Positions 1 to 10,400 of a stretch of DNA of 64,000 bases are shown one piece after another; position 1 is the stretch's first letter, and the number at the start of each line of letters is the position of its first letter. A model generated the notes under the pieces. The model saw nothing but the letters and a program-made list of their open reading frames with translations. It was not told where the DNA came from and searched no databases. The DNA lies in assembly GCA_014526335.1 (NCBI GenBank), contig JACTAT010000042.1, positions 41,771 to 105,770 of the forward strand, in the 5' to 3' direction. Origin of the DNA: Chrysaora quinquecirrha. Lineage: Eukaryota > Cnidaria > Scyphozoa > Semaeostomeae > Pelagiidae. The position numbers and the translations under genes are program-made.

Positions 1-816
1 TTGATTATTTCTTCTTTCTTCTTTATTTCCTTCTTCTTCTTTTCCTTTCTTCCTCTTGCTCTTTAGGACCATTTTTTGCCACTTTATCTTCTTCCTCAAT
101 GTATTTTTTCTTTATGTGAATCTTCTACCTTTCTTCTATTTTCTTATTATTCTTTTTTCTCTTTTAAGCATTGATATTTTTCTGCATCTTTATCTTCTTT
201 TTCCTTTCATTTTTCTTCAACAGTCTTCTGTTTTATAATCTTCTTATTTCTCTTCGACTATCTTTTCTTCTTCTACTTCTTTCTTCTTAATCTTCTTCTT
301 CTCGATATTCTTCTTGCTCTAGTTTTGACTTTTTCCTATTCTTCTTAATCTTGCTATTGTTGTTGCATTCAACTTCTTTTTATTCTTTTGTTCTGTTTTT
401 TCCATTTTTCATATTGGTATTCCTTTCTTTTTTAAATTTCCTTTTGCCTTGTACTTCTCTTATTATTCATTTGCTTATCCATCTTGCATCATCCTCTGTG
501 TTTTACCATCATTTTACTCTTCTTCTTCTTTTCATCTTTTGCTTTATTTCTTCTTCATCTCCTCCTCTTTCTCCTCCTTCTTCTTTTTATTCTTCCTTTT
601 TCTTCTTCTTCTTTTTCATCTTCCTCTTCATCATCTTTTTCTTTTTCTTCTTCTCCTCCATCTTTTGTTTTATCTTCTTATTTTTTTCTTCTTCCTCCTC
701 CTCTTCTTCTTCGTCCTCATTTTCTTCTTCTTCTTTTTTCTCTTATTCTTCTTCTTGTTTCTATTCTTCTTCTTTTTATTTTTCTCTTTTATTCCATGTA
801 TTTATTTGATTTTTAG
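1..816 (+). repeat. Pyrimidine-rich low-complexity intron
   Basis: About 800 bases made mostly of TTC, TTCTT and TCC runs on the plus strand. It ends in a splice acceptor (tttttag at 810-816) directly before a TUBGCP4 exon, so it is the tail of an intron. Several reading frames stay open through it (for example 351-809) only because Ser, Phe and Leu codons dominate; they look like no protein and are not genes. Confidence 0.85.
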
Positions 817-3800
817 TTCATCAAAGAAATCTACTTGTTAGGAAGAGGAGAACTGTTTCAGACATTCATTGACAGAGCAAAGGCCATTTTGAAAGCGCCC
901 CCTTCTAGTGCTCTTTCTTACGGTAAATATTTCAATTAGTTTCTTTCGTCAATTTTTAGTAATTGGCTTTGATTTGTTCAATATTTTAGTATTTAATTGC
1001 GAAAAACATTTTAAGGCAAGATGATGGTATTATGATTTTTAGTTCAGTCCTAATTTCATTTCTATATTTTAGATTTAAATTCCGCATTTGGCAGAAGCCT
1101 GCGTGAGGTAAGGAACGCTTTCGACATATTGGTAAAGAGGACAATAACTAACTGACTGACTAACTGACTGACTGACTGACTGACTGACTGACTGACTGAC
1201 TGACTGACTGACTGACTGACTGACTGACTGACTGACTGACTGACTGAATTTATGGATCAAGCAAGAAAAAACCACAAAATCCACCACAGTACGCAAAAAA
1301 ACATCACATCAAGAATAATAACCCACCACATTAGTGCGCATCCGCCGTATCCATCACAGTAGTGCGTATAGATTTCCTGGTGGGGTCCATTTTTGAAAAG
1401 CAGAGCAAAGTTGTAACACAGCACCCACCCATCATCATAGAACGATCGACCTTCGGAATATCTTGCCCTCCTTCTGCCCTTGTTGTAATGTTCTATTCAG
1501 ATTCTCTTTATTTGGAAATCACTGTCAAATAACGTTAGGTGGTTATATTTTTTAGATCCTTCTAGAAAGCGATGATTACAAAGCTTTCAGTATGAGTCTG
1601 GAATTTAAAGAAGATGGCAAAGAAAAAAACAGACAGGGTGAGTAGAAATTGCAAGCTTTTTTATCATCCTGATCCAACAAACTTAAACAAAAACTTTAAA
1701 AGACTACAGTAGTTTAAATTTTGCTATCAAATAAATTGTTTCAGGAGACGAAGTAACTGGCTGGGATAGTATTTTTGTTAATTATGAAGCACCCTGGCCA
1801 CTTCACCTGCTGTTTACTCCAACAATTATTAACAGGTAGGAATTCAAAAACTAGTTGCCCATTTTACTATATAAGGTTGTTACCTGGCCTAGGGTACCGA
1901 AACGCATGCAGTTAGGCTCATATCACATGAGCACAAATTCAAATTCGACCCTATTTTAAAAGCTGAGAAATAAAACCAGCATTAACATTTCCTTGAAGTT
2001 CTCAGGATTTTGAGTACTGTTACAAGAGGTTCTTGAATTATGGTTAGTGGGATCTTTATGCTGTCTAAATGATACTTGTTGAGTCATTCAGATGAGACGT
2101 TTTTATAGTGTCACAAGCCTTCAGTGCCAACTTTACAGGTGGTCTTATCAGATTCCGGGAAAATCAATAAACGGAGAATCCTAAGCACCGTGGTTGGGAA
2201 AATTTTTGAAACTACTTTAGCATCCCTCTTCATTTGGCACTGAAAGACAATCTTTAATTTGTCTGTTACAATTGTTTAATTGGGCTGTTTTGGCTACTTT
2301 TTGAAGTAAATGACACTGAGCTAAACAGGGGTCCTAAAAGCGTCATGGTTGGGAAGATTTTCGACAAAATAATTAGCGCCCTCCCAATTTTTTAGCCTTC
2401 TCCCACTGAATAATAACCTTTGATTTTAAACGTTACAGATAGAATGGACTGTTTCGATTCCTATTTGAAGTTTGAATGATTCAGCTAAACAGGGGTCCTA
2501 GAAGCTCCGGTGGTTGGAAAAAAATTTTGAAAATCATTAACGTCTTCCCCATTTATTTGGCACTGAAGATTAATTTTTGATTTTATACCTAACAGATACA
2601 ATGTGCTGTTTCGATTCCTCTTTGAAGTAAAAAGGACTCAGCTTGATCTTCAAAGTTTATGGGCATTGCAAATGGTTCGAAAGCGATCGAAAGATGATAA
2701 AGGTCTTGGTACAGCGAGAGTCTCCACAACTAACATGACTGCATGGAGTTTGCGTCGTCAAATGGCTTTTCTTATTGATAATCTGCAATATTATCTACAG
2801 GTAAGGATTTTATATACTCTAGGGTTCCTAACACATAAAAGAGAAGTGGAAATAAGGGATGTGGGAGAATCTGTAGAATTCTTTCTAAGAAAGCACAATT
2901 TTGTAAGTTAGCAATAGCGGAAATATCTTTGGACGGGGTGTGCACTCCAAGAAATTTTTTCACCCGGCTTTAAAATTTTCCCTCCAAAACGATACTCGGT
3001 TTTAGAAAAAATGGCGAAAAGTATACTCAAAAATGTAAAAAATACTCTGCACAACATTAAAGTAACAGTCAGCGCTTTCAAAATATTCCTTTTGACGACC
3101 GGCTTTAGAAAAATTACGCTAGAAAAAAAGGGGCGAAATCGATACCCGGGAAGGAGTGCGCATCCCGTCAACAAAATATACTAAGTACCCCCTAAGTACC
3201 CCCCTGGGGCTTGTGACTCTAGAAAAGATCAAGCTTACCTACTTAGCCTTATCTACTCCACTTCAAGTATTAATAACCCGTATGGCATTAGCACTGAGAT
3301 TAGCTAAATGTAATTTCTCTATTTTGAAGAGCTCAATTTGAAGCAGAACCACAATTATTTTTCTAGGTAGATGTTTTAGAGTCACAGTTCACAGAATTGG
3401 TACAGAAAATCAATGAAACACGTGATTTTGAAGGCATCCAAATGGCGCACGAATGCTTTCTGGCTAAACTTCTTGCTCAGTCATTCATCACCATGAAGCC
3501 GGTATGTGCATTGCTTTTTGTCAAATTCGCCTTGCTGTAAGGCCCTTGCCAAACGATCAGGCATTGTTTTTCAAACATTTGAAATGTTCTCATCAAGCAA
3601 ATGTTTGAACGTTTGACGGTTTGACCTTGTCACAAAACATTGCTTGAAAAGCATAAATTAGCGTAATAAAGTAAAAAACATAACCATAACACCCCCAGAT
3701 TATTTTAAAGGAAAATTCAGTCTCAGCAACCCTATTTATCATTTCTTTGACTTGAAAACATTAATAGACCTTTTCAAAGAGGTCTGGGTCGGCGCAACAT

Positions 3801-5611
3801 TTTTCTGGAAAATTGCAGATATATAGATATATTAAGAAAGGAGATCCTCTTCACGTGCAACTACCTTGATTGCAGCCGCTTTACGAAGGGTAGTGCAGCA
3901 GATTTTACTTCGTATTCATGAATAATGAAAGACTAACAGGGGGAGGAATCTGTGACAGTAAGTGTCAACAATATCTGGGGAAACAAGGTGTCATTAACTC
4001 ACAAAAAAGAGAATACCTGCTTAAATGCCTCCTAGAGAGAATAAACTAGGACTTGAATCCTTTCTTTCACTTTAACTCCCACTAAACGTGAATTTGATGC
4101 AAAATTTGCTTCAGTACCTCTCCTGAAACGACCGCAATTCCAGGTCTTTGAACGTAGAGAGGATTCCCTTACTCAGCATGTCTACAATTTTCCAGAAAAA
4201 TGTCGTGCGGACACAGACCTCTTTGAAAAGGTCTATTGATAGGTGGCAATATCCCGTGAGTCACTTGAATGTCTCTGTAATCTCTTTCTGTTTATAATTG
4301 GGAGAAGCAAAGGAAACATCTGTGGATAAAAGCAGTTTTCAGTTTCTGTTATTTTCATTCTAGGTTTTTATGTCATTGGGAGAAATAATGAAACAGTGTC
4401 GAATGTTCTGTGAGTTGGTCTCACTTTTCAATGAAAATTGGACAGAAAAAGAGCAATCACGAGCTGAAGAAATAGGGAAGGTAGGATCAGATAAATTCCC
4501 TCTTGTTTGTCAATCCCTTTCCAATAGGCTTTCATGGAATAAGTGAAGGTGAAATGGTGTATTTAGCGCCAGTCGTTATGATCTGGTTGCAGGTTAACTA
4601 ATCGAGACCTCAATCCTGTCTCTGACCTGACGCTACCATAGCTTGGGCTCGAACCCCGACCTTAGCTGAGCCCTTCACGCCGCGAGCCAGCTGGTTAGGG
4701 CCACGACGCCACAGCACCTTTACATAACATAATCTCCAATAACAGTGCAAAGAACGAGGATGATGAACAATGTTAACTATATAATATAGCTAACTGACAA
4801 GATGAATAAACAATGAACTAACTAGCTAACACGCTAAGTAACTAACCTATTATTTGTGCATGTTTGCTTGCATGCTTGCTACAGAAATGGGCAAAGAACC
4901 AGGACTGTAGGCAAGGCCTATGGACCCGGACTCTCGCTTATCCGAGGAGCAAGGCCCAGGACTGTCGATCAGAACCTTAGAGAGTAACTGAGGAAGAGGA
5001 CCTGAAATAGAACCACAAGGTGATCGAAGCAATGAGCAAGCACTATGGATATGAACCCTCTCTCTGATAAGCCCCCTCTCTCGTAAATCCACTCTTTTTT
5101 TTTATACTCTATAGATTCTGAATGAAATGAGGGACGTTATTCTTTTTGCCATTTTGGAGACTCTCGTAGCTCATTTTGATCCTCCAGTCAATAGATTAAC
5201 ATACAAAATAATTTTAAGTCTGGCAAAACGAATCTTTTCGAGGAACATATTCAGTGAATTTTTAAAAATCATTTAAAGCGATGGAAATTTAATAGTCCCT
5301 CGTTTATTTTGTGCCCCCATTTATTTTTCTTCCAGATGGTTAACCCCTCTAATTTTAACCCCCAAGTTTATTCTGATCGTGACAATAATCTCCAAAATTG
5401 AATAGGAACCTCTTAAGGCCTGATATAGCTTAAAACGTAGGCTTAAGAATTAATATTTATATTTTCTCTTCAGAGATTCGAGCAACAGTCATCGTTACTG
5501 TTCAAAATTTTATCAAGTGTCAGAAGTCACCAAGTTTCACCTCATCTGGCTCAGCTTCTACTACGCATAGACTTCAACAAATTCTTTACTGAAGCAAAAG
5601 CTGAAGGTTAA
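817..5611 (+). CDS. TUBGCP4: Gamma-tubulin complex component 4, C-terminal exons
   Basis: GCP4 is a subunit of the gamma-tubulin ring complex that nucleates microtubules at centrosomes; its C-terminal GRIP2 domain binds gamma-tubulin. Nine exons join in one frame: 817-922, 1073-1107, 1556-1637, 1745-1835, 2596-2800, 3367-3501, 4364-4480 and 5474-5611 (TAA), with an upstream exon required left of the window. Recognisable blocks are YLLGRGELFQTFID, WPLHLLFTP, MAFLIDNLQYYLQVDVLESQ, LAKLLAQSFITMKPVF and QSSLLFKILSSVR, which follow human GCP4 almost residue by residue. All introns are GT-AG. The 5' half of the gene is outside the window. The count of visible coding exons is eight; the end of the protein is shortened relative to human, finishing TEAKAEG. 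Identification is by family knowledge and is secure. Confidence 0.95.
1147..1246. repeat. (ACTG)n microsatellite
   Basis: About 100 bases of almost pure ACTG tetranucleotide with a few TAAC variants, in a TUBGCP4 intron. Read on the minus strand it gives a Ser-Gln-Ser-Val repeat frame, which is an artefact. Confidence 0.95.
1253..1375 (+). repeat. CCACCACA-type dispersed repeat, short copy
   Basis: Contains the words ccaccacagtacgcaaaaa, aataacccaccacat and cagtagtgcgtatagat that recur at 14175-14725, 16537-17088, 22003-22240 and, inverted, 28720-28900. This copy lies in a TUBGCP4 intron. The shared right end (tagtgcgtatagattng) suggests a mobile unit with an internal tandem structure rather than a simple satellite. 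Confidence 0.8.
2183..2655 (+). repeat. Three diverged tandem copies of an intron-exon junction
   Basis: Units at about 2183-2335, 2336-2499 and 2500-2655 share an ordered set of words: a gtggttggaaaa-like start, a cccnatttatttggcactga-like middle, a ctgtttcgattcc block, then tttgaag and cagct. The third unit contains the functional TUBGCP4 exon from 2596. The second still has a cag acceptor-like site but runs at once into a stop, so the first two are decayed copies. Units one and two end in the same aacaggggtcct. Confidence 0.75.
2928..3176. mobile_element. Small inverted-repeat element
   Basis: Left end ggacggggtgtgcactcc and right end ggagtgcgcatcccgtc are imperfect inverted repeats around about 210 bases without a credible gene. 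It sits in a TUBGCP4 intron. Inferred non-autonomous DNA transposon; no clear target duplication seen. Confidence 0.6.
3540..3655. mobile_element. GGCCAAACGATC-family MITE fragment
   Basis: Carries gccaaacgatcaggcattg, caaacatttgaaatg and aagcaaatgtttgaacg, the diagnostic words of the family whose best full copy is 62346-62635. Only about one arm is present here. Confidence 0.7.
3763..4237. mobile_element. 475-bp element with long terminal inverted repeats
   Basis: The left end reads aatagaccttttcaaagagg and the right end its reverse complement ctctttgaaaaggtctatt; the match continues inward through the caacatttttctggaaaatt block. The inside has no coding capacity. Non-autonomous DNA transposon in a TUBGCP4 intron. 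Confidence 0.8.
4555..4720 (-). mobile_element. tRNA-derived SINE-like copy, reversed and decayed
   Basis: Contains ttagcgccagtc, ggttaactaatcgagacc, tgacgctaccatagc and gggctcgaacccc in the opposite orientation to the copy at 55472-55645. The reversed gggttcgagccc looks like a polymerase III B box. Also partly related to the short stretch at 20861-20940. Confidence 0.55.
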
Positions 5612-5700
5612 GTCAGTGGAGTTAGCAGCTTGAACAAGTAAGAACTATCCTTACCTTACTTCATGTGTTGAGACCCCTAGAAGGCCACGTGTGACTCTCC

Positions 5701-5706
5701 AATAAA
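5701..5706 (+). promoter_or_regulatory. Polyadenylation signal AATAAA (TUBGCP4)
   Basis: Canonical AATAAA about 90 bases after the TUBGCP4 stop codon and ahead of the first intergenic repeat, so a plausible 3' end signal. Confidence 0.55.
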
Positions 5707-5736
5707 CATTGTAAATAGATACATTGACCGGGGGTC

Positions 5737-6134
5737 TACACGCTTTTTATTTTATAAGGAACCACTTTATAAGGAACCTACATGTAGAAGGCCCGAAAAT
5801 TTAAAGAACTTATACTACTAAAGAGAAAATCACTAAGGAACTTTTCATTGTTGAATATTTTATCACTGCAAACAGTCAAGAACTAGAAAGCCATTTGCAG
5901 TCGAAAATCACAAAAATTGCACTTTGCGCATGTATCAAATGTTTCCTTGAGTAGTTTCGAGCTTCGCTTACATGCAAATGTCTCTGTACAGTAGTCATTA
6001 AACTGTATGTGCAGTTAAAATTAAGGAACTATTAAGGAACTTTTGGAACTACAATCATCTCAAAAGAGGTCAAAAAATAAGGAACTTTAAGAACTAGGCC
6101 TTGAGCTAGGTTCTTTTTAAAAAAAAAGCGTGTA
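5737..6134. mobile_element. TACACGC...AAGGAACC inverted-repeat element
   Basis: Left end tacacgctttttattttataa, right end taaaaaaaaagcgtgta, with repeated aaggaac words inside each end. Same architecture as the copies at 29647-30034, 31121-31504 and 49656-50163, which use aagaaac or aagaac in place of aaggaac. No coding capacity. Confidence 0.7.
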
Positions 6135-6204
6135 GTGTCTCGATATTCACACTTATGAATACAGTAAAAATTCTCAAATGAGAGCCAGAAATTTTAAATT
6201 TTCT

Positions 6205-6430
6205 TCCCAAAATGTTGGTCCAAAGTTTTTTTTGCTATCTCTAAAAGTTCTTTAAATAGATACAAGCAAAGTTCACCAGTGTGAAGCCCTTGACCGGAAG
6301 CGCACTTTAAACACGTTTTAGAAGGGTAGGAACTTATAAGGTTGGTAAAAAATCGCCACAAAAATAAGAAAAAACCGGCAGGCTGAAGACGAAGCCAACT
6401 GGTCTTTTTAAAGAAATAACGTGTACTGAA
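6205..6430. mobile_element. Diverged dispersed repeat (shared with 48695-48955)
   Basis: Shares in order tttgctatct, agcaaagttcaccag, gtgaagc, gttggtgaaaaa-like and ggcaggctgaa, then an aagccaa end, with 48695-48955. Both end near an ataa...gtgt sequence like the TACACGC family, so this may be a subfamily of it. Confidence 0.6.
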
Positions 6431-6743
6431 TGATAGCAAGCTTAGAACATACAGAAAATGCATGATAATATCTAAAATTTCTGCATTCATAAAATTTCAT
6501 AAAAGCCAAAAATGCAAAAATATATTCAAATATAGAGATCCATTTATATAAGAATAAGACACAAATTTAAAATCAATAAAATAAGCGTTAGCTTTATGAA
6601 ATTACTGTAATTTTGATAGAACGAAAGTTTTAGCATACAACTGCTAAAATAAAGCGACTTCATTCCATATTGTTTATTCGAAACAAAAAATTATTAACTA
6701 AACTAAACTAACTATACCTCTGGGTATTGTTATTAACTATACC

Positions 6744-6881
6744 TCCGTTCAAAAATGACGTCACGCAAATTTTAACTAATTTTGATTACCTCCCTCCCCC
6801 ATGTCACGCACAGTCTCTGTCATATACTGTCACAATATCTGTATCTTCTACCCCCTCCCCTGACCTTATTTTTGAACGGCC
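6744..6881. mobile_element. 138-bp MITE with CCGTTCAAAAAT ends
   Basis: Left ccgttcaaaaatgac and right ttatttttgaacgg are inverted repeats around a C/T-rich core. No coding capacity. Confidence 0.6.
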
Positions 6882-6909
6882 CTTGAGGCCTATTTTGGCT
6901 AGCATTTGA

Positions 6910-7459
6910 TGAAGGAAAATAAACGAAATAAGTGAATCAACATTGTTAGCAGGCTAAGCTGTTATCGGACTTCAAGAAAGAGAATTTTCTACACTAGACT
7001 CCTGTTCAGCATCTTTGTTTTAGTCTTTGTTGTGCCTTCGTGCACAGTTTGCTGTCCTAGCACTTTTATGTTGTTGGGCCTTCAAAGTTTTTTATGTTAA
7101 GAGCTTAGACCTGGTTAGACCAGGAGCCCCAGTTAGTTTTCAAAACCTTTGCAGAATATGAAATTTGAAGATGCTTGATTCACAACACACAAAGTCGTAG
7201 TTTTGGAAACTCTGTCGTTTTAAAGATTTTCTGTAGCCTCGTTCTGAGTGAATTCCCGCCAAAGTTGAACTTTCATTGTAATTCGTCAGTGAAAAGACAG
7301 CCTTGACGAGAAAAGGACTAAGACAACTCCTTTCGTCTTTTGTTGTTTTGGATTTTTGATCTTTTTGGGCCATCATCTATTTGTTCCACTAAGAGAAACA
7401 TAACTGCAATAAAAACTTTCTTCTGGTCTTAAAAACGAACATAACCTTACCTACACTGT
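6910..7459. other. Intergenic, nothing recognised
   Basis: Between the repeat block after TUBGCP4 and the end of the minus-strand PH gene. No convincing exon, repeat or RNA was seen. It should contain the 3' UTR of the minus-strand gene, but no clear reversed AATAAA is visible close to its stop. Confidence 0.5.
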
Positions 7460-10400
7460 TTAAACTCGGGTTATTATAAAATCCTTAGAATTTTTCGCCA
7501 TTATCGTAAAAAAGTTATTATTGATTGAGTCTTGTTCTTTTGAGGTTTTTGGTGATAGTTCTACTTTCGAAATTTCCTTTTGTGGTGTTTCTGCAACGTC
7601 TGTCGCTGTTGCAGTAGGGTCTTCTTTTGTTAAAGAGGTATCTTTCGAGGTAGAGGTATCTTTCGAGGTAGATGTATCTTTGGAGGTAGAGGTATCTTTT
7701 GAGGTAGAGACATCTTGAGACGAGGAAGTGGCATCTCTCAAGGTAGAGTCATCTTTTGAGGTAGAGGCATCTTTCAAGGTAGAGGTATCTTTCGAGGTAG
7801 AGGTATCTTTAGAAGTAGAGGCATCTTTCGAGATAGAGGCATCTTTCGAGGTAGAGGCATCTTTGGAGGTAGATGCATCTTTCGAGGCAGAGGCATCCTC
7901 AGATGTAGTGGAAGATTCACCTTCCTTCGATTTGGCAGAGTCATGTACCAAAGAGGGTGTACCTGAACTTTTCATAGATGGCGAGCGTGAACTCTTTGTT
8001 GATGAGGCAGATGAATCTTCTCTTAATAGCTTTGATAAAACCGATTCATCCTTTTTTAGACTTCTATCATCTTCAGACTCTTGTATACATTTATGGCAGG
8101 TCACACTCCTTTGGGAATCGTGTCTTTCTTGGCAAGATGGACGCGAATTTGGAATGGGCCTATTTGCTTTAATGTTTCCAGAACTTGATGATTTGTTATA
8201 CTCTGCTACTAGACTATTCAGTGGCTTTTGTGAACTTGCAATTACAGGAACAGATAACGTTTTTGAAAGCGGCTTGTGTGCAAATTTAGGCCCCGTCCCT
8301 ATCTTTCCGTCCGTATGACGTCTAGGCTCCGGTTCTTGCATTCGGACGTATATTCCTGAACTAGTACTTGCAGTCCGGGCGAAACTTTGTTGTTCTGCTT
8401 TATCGACCGGACTTTTCTTGCTTGAGTCGAAACCGTGTTGGATGTAAATACCTGGCAGACTAACCGTTGAGTAACACACTGGATGAGGTAGTTTGCTTAA
8501 GGATTTCTTCGAGTTTCTGGCTTCAGCTGGCGTGTTCTCGACTGAGTTCGATAACTTTTTTCGCGCATATAAGTCCTCTACCGACACTGAGTCAGACTCG
8601 TGCTCAATTCCTTGATTTCTCGGTACATTAACGTAAAAATGACTGGAGGATTCGGTCGGTGTTTTCGGTTGATGATTCGGCGATACATAACCTGGAACCT
8701 CGGGATTCGGTGGAACGTAACCTGGAGCCTCAGCAGTCGGTTCAGCATTCGGTACATCGTAAACTTCTTCGTCATCTATACCTTGAAACTGTTCAATATC
8801 AACATACACCGGTTCCGGTTCTTCGTTCTCCTCCGTATCTCCGGAAAAAGTTTCCGGAATCGTCGGTATATTATCGTAGACAGTGTCGTCAACTTTCTTT
8901 AAACAGCTCTTGCAGTATAGAAATTTCTTTCGTAGTTTCATATTACTTTTCAGAATTTCAATATCACTACGTAAGGGTATATCGGGGCTATTTTCTCCTG
9001 CGGACTTCGATCTGTCTCTATGAGGATCGGTTTTGTCTGATGGATCTACGGAAAATAAAAAAAAATATTGTGATATAGATTAGCTACCTATCTTCAATTA
9101 TCTCAAATAACGGAAGAAAATGTCCAACTGGGCCTTTGGATCTCCGATGAGGAGGAGGGCAAAACTGAAGGAACGGAAGGAATTGGACTGGGAACTCGGG
9201 AACAGGACCGTGGACTAGGACCAAGATTAACACATAGAACATGAATAATGAACTAAGTAGAGGTTACATCTGCAGACAGGAGTATGCGTCAGGACCATGG
9301 AATGACTTCTCTCAACAACTTGAATCCACAGACCTTATAAGGTGGAGGCTCTTACGAGGCAGGGTTTGTCATGAAGGGGTGGTCCGAGATGGGCAAGGGA
9401 TAGTCTCTATACTAAAAAATCTTAATCAAACTCAATTCACCTCGACTGTATATGTGTGCTGGAGAGGTCGCTAAGCGTTGTCTATCGTCATAAATGCCAG
9501 CCCAACTGTTTGCCCTAGGAAAGAACATAACATCTTCAGCTTGAATAAAGCTTTTTTGTTTGTATTTTCCATATAATCGTTAGGCCGTGGCCAAATGATC
9601 AAGCATTTTGGTCAAACATTTGAGATTTGCTTTACGAGCAATGTTTGACCGTTTGGCCACTAGACTAAATTTGAACTAAATTGAATGCTATATGCATAAT
9701 ATAATCATCAAAATCATGAAGTACTTACTTTCGAGATGGGGACTGAATCTACAAAATAAAGCAAAGACAACTTCAATATGATGTGCAGTTATATATACAT
9801 ATATATAATAATCTTTCTGAGACTTAAAAAACGCTTGCAGGCGTTGTGGGGATTCTATAGTCAACATGATCACATTCAGGATTTTGCTACGCTAGTTAGA
9901 ATTCTGCGAAATCTTCCAGCTCTGCAAAGTCTCCGATTTTCCCGAGAGCTGTCCAAAAGAACGGGATTTGGATCTCGAGAAAAAAGAAAAGGCAGAAGAA
10001 TGAGCGCAACATAAAACGTACCATAGAAGAGTCATCGAACTTGCTTGATCTCAAAGCGAGGTTCCATTGAAACATATCTTCACAAGACGAGGCTGAAAGA
10101 TAATGGGTTCTTCCTGGAACTTTGATAACGATGATATGACGACGACCATTCACTTCCTCTGGTCCAATGCCAATGTCACCGGCTTCAGATATGTCAATGT
10201 AATCTGTTTCGAAAATATTAATACTGTTCTTTATAACACTGAAAACCCAAATCGCGATAGACTTATTACATGAGTTCAACTCTTGGCAAATAGCAACAAC
10301 AACAACAGCCCCCGTTCAGCATAGACTCAAAAGCGATAACTACGGCTCATGTAATAAGTCTAAAATGACGATAATGCTGGGGCCCAAAATGTAGGATACA

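Noticed and set aside
351..841. Overlapping Phe/Ser/Leu-rich open frames
   Set aside because: Produced by a TTC/TCC-rich intron; three frames open at once and a TUBGCP4 splice acceptor lies within the longest one.
1075..1296. Minus frame with S-Q-S-V repeats
   Set aside because: Translation of the ACTG microsatellite; overlaps a TUBGCP4 exon on the other strand.
7521..8318. Plus frames rich in FEVEVS
   Set aside because: Antisense shadow of the 18-bp coding minisatellite in the minus-strand PH gene.
9749..10022. Candidate small exon 3 of the minus-strand PH gene
   Set aside because: Possible acceptors lead to stops or lack a GT donor of the needed length; left unplaced rather than forced.
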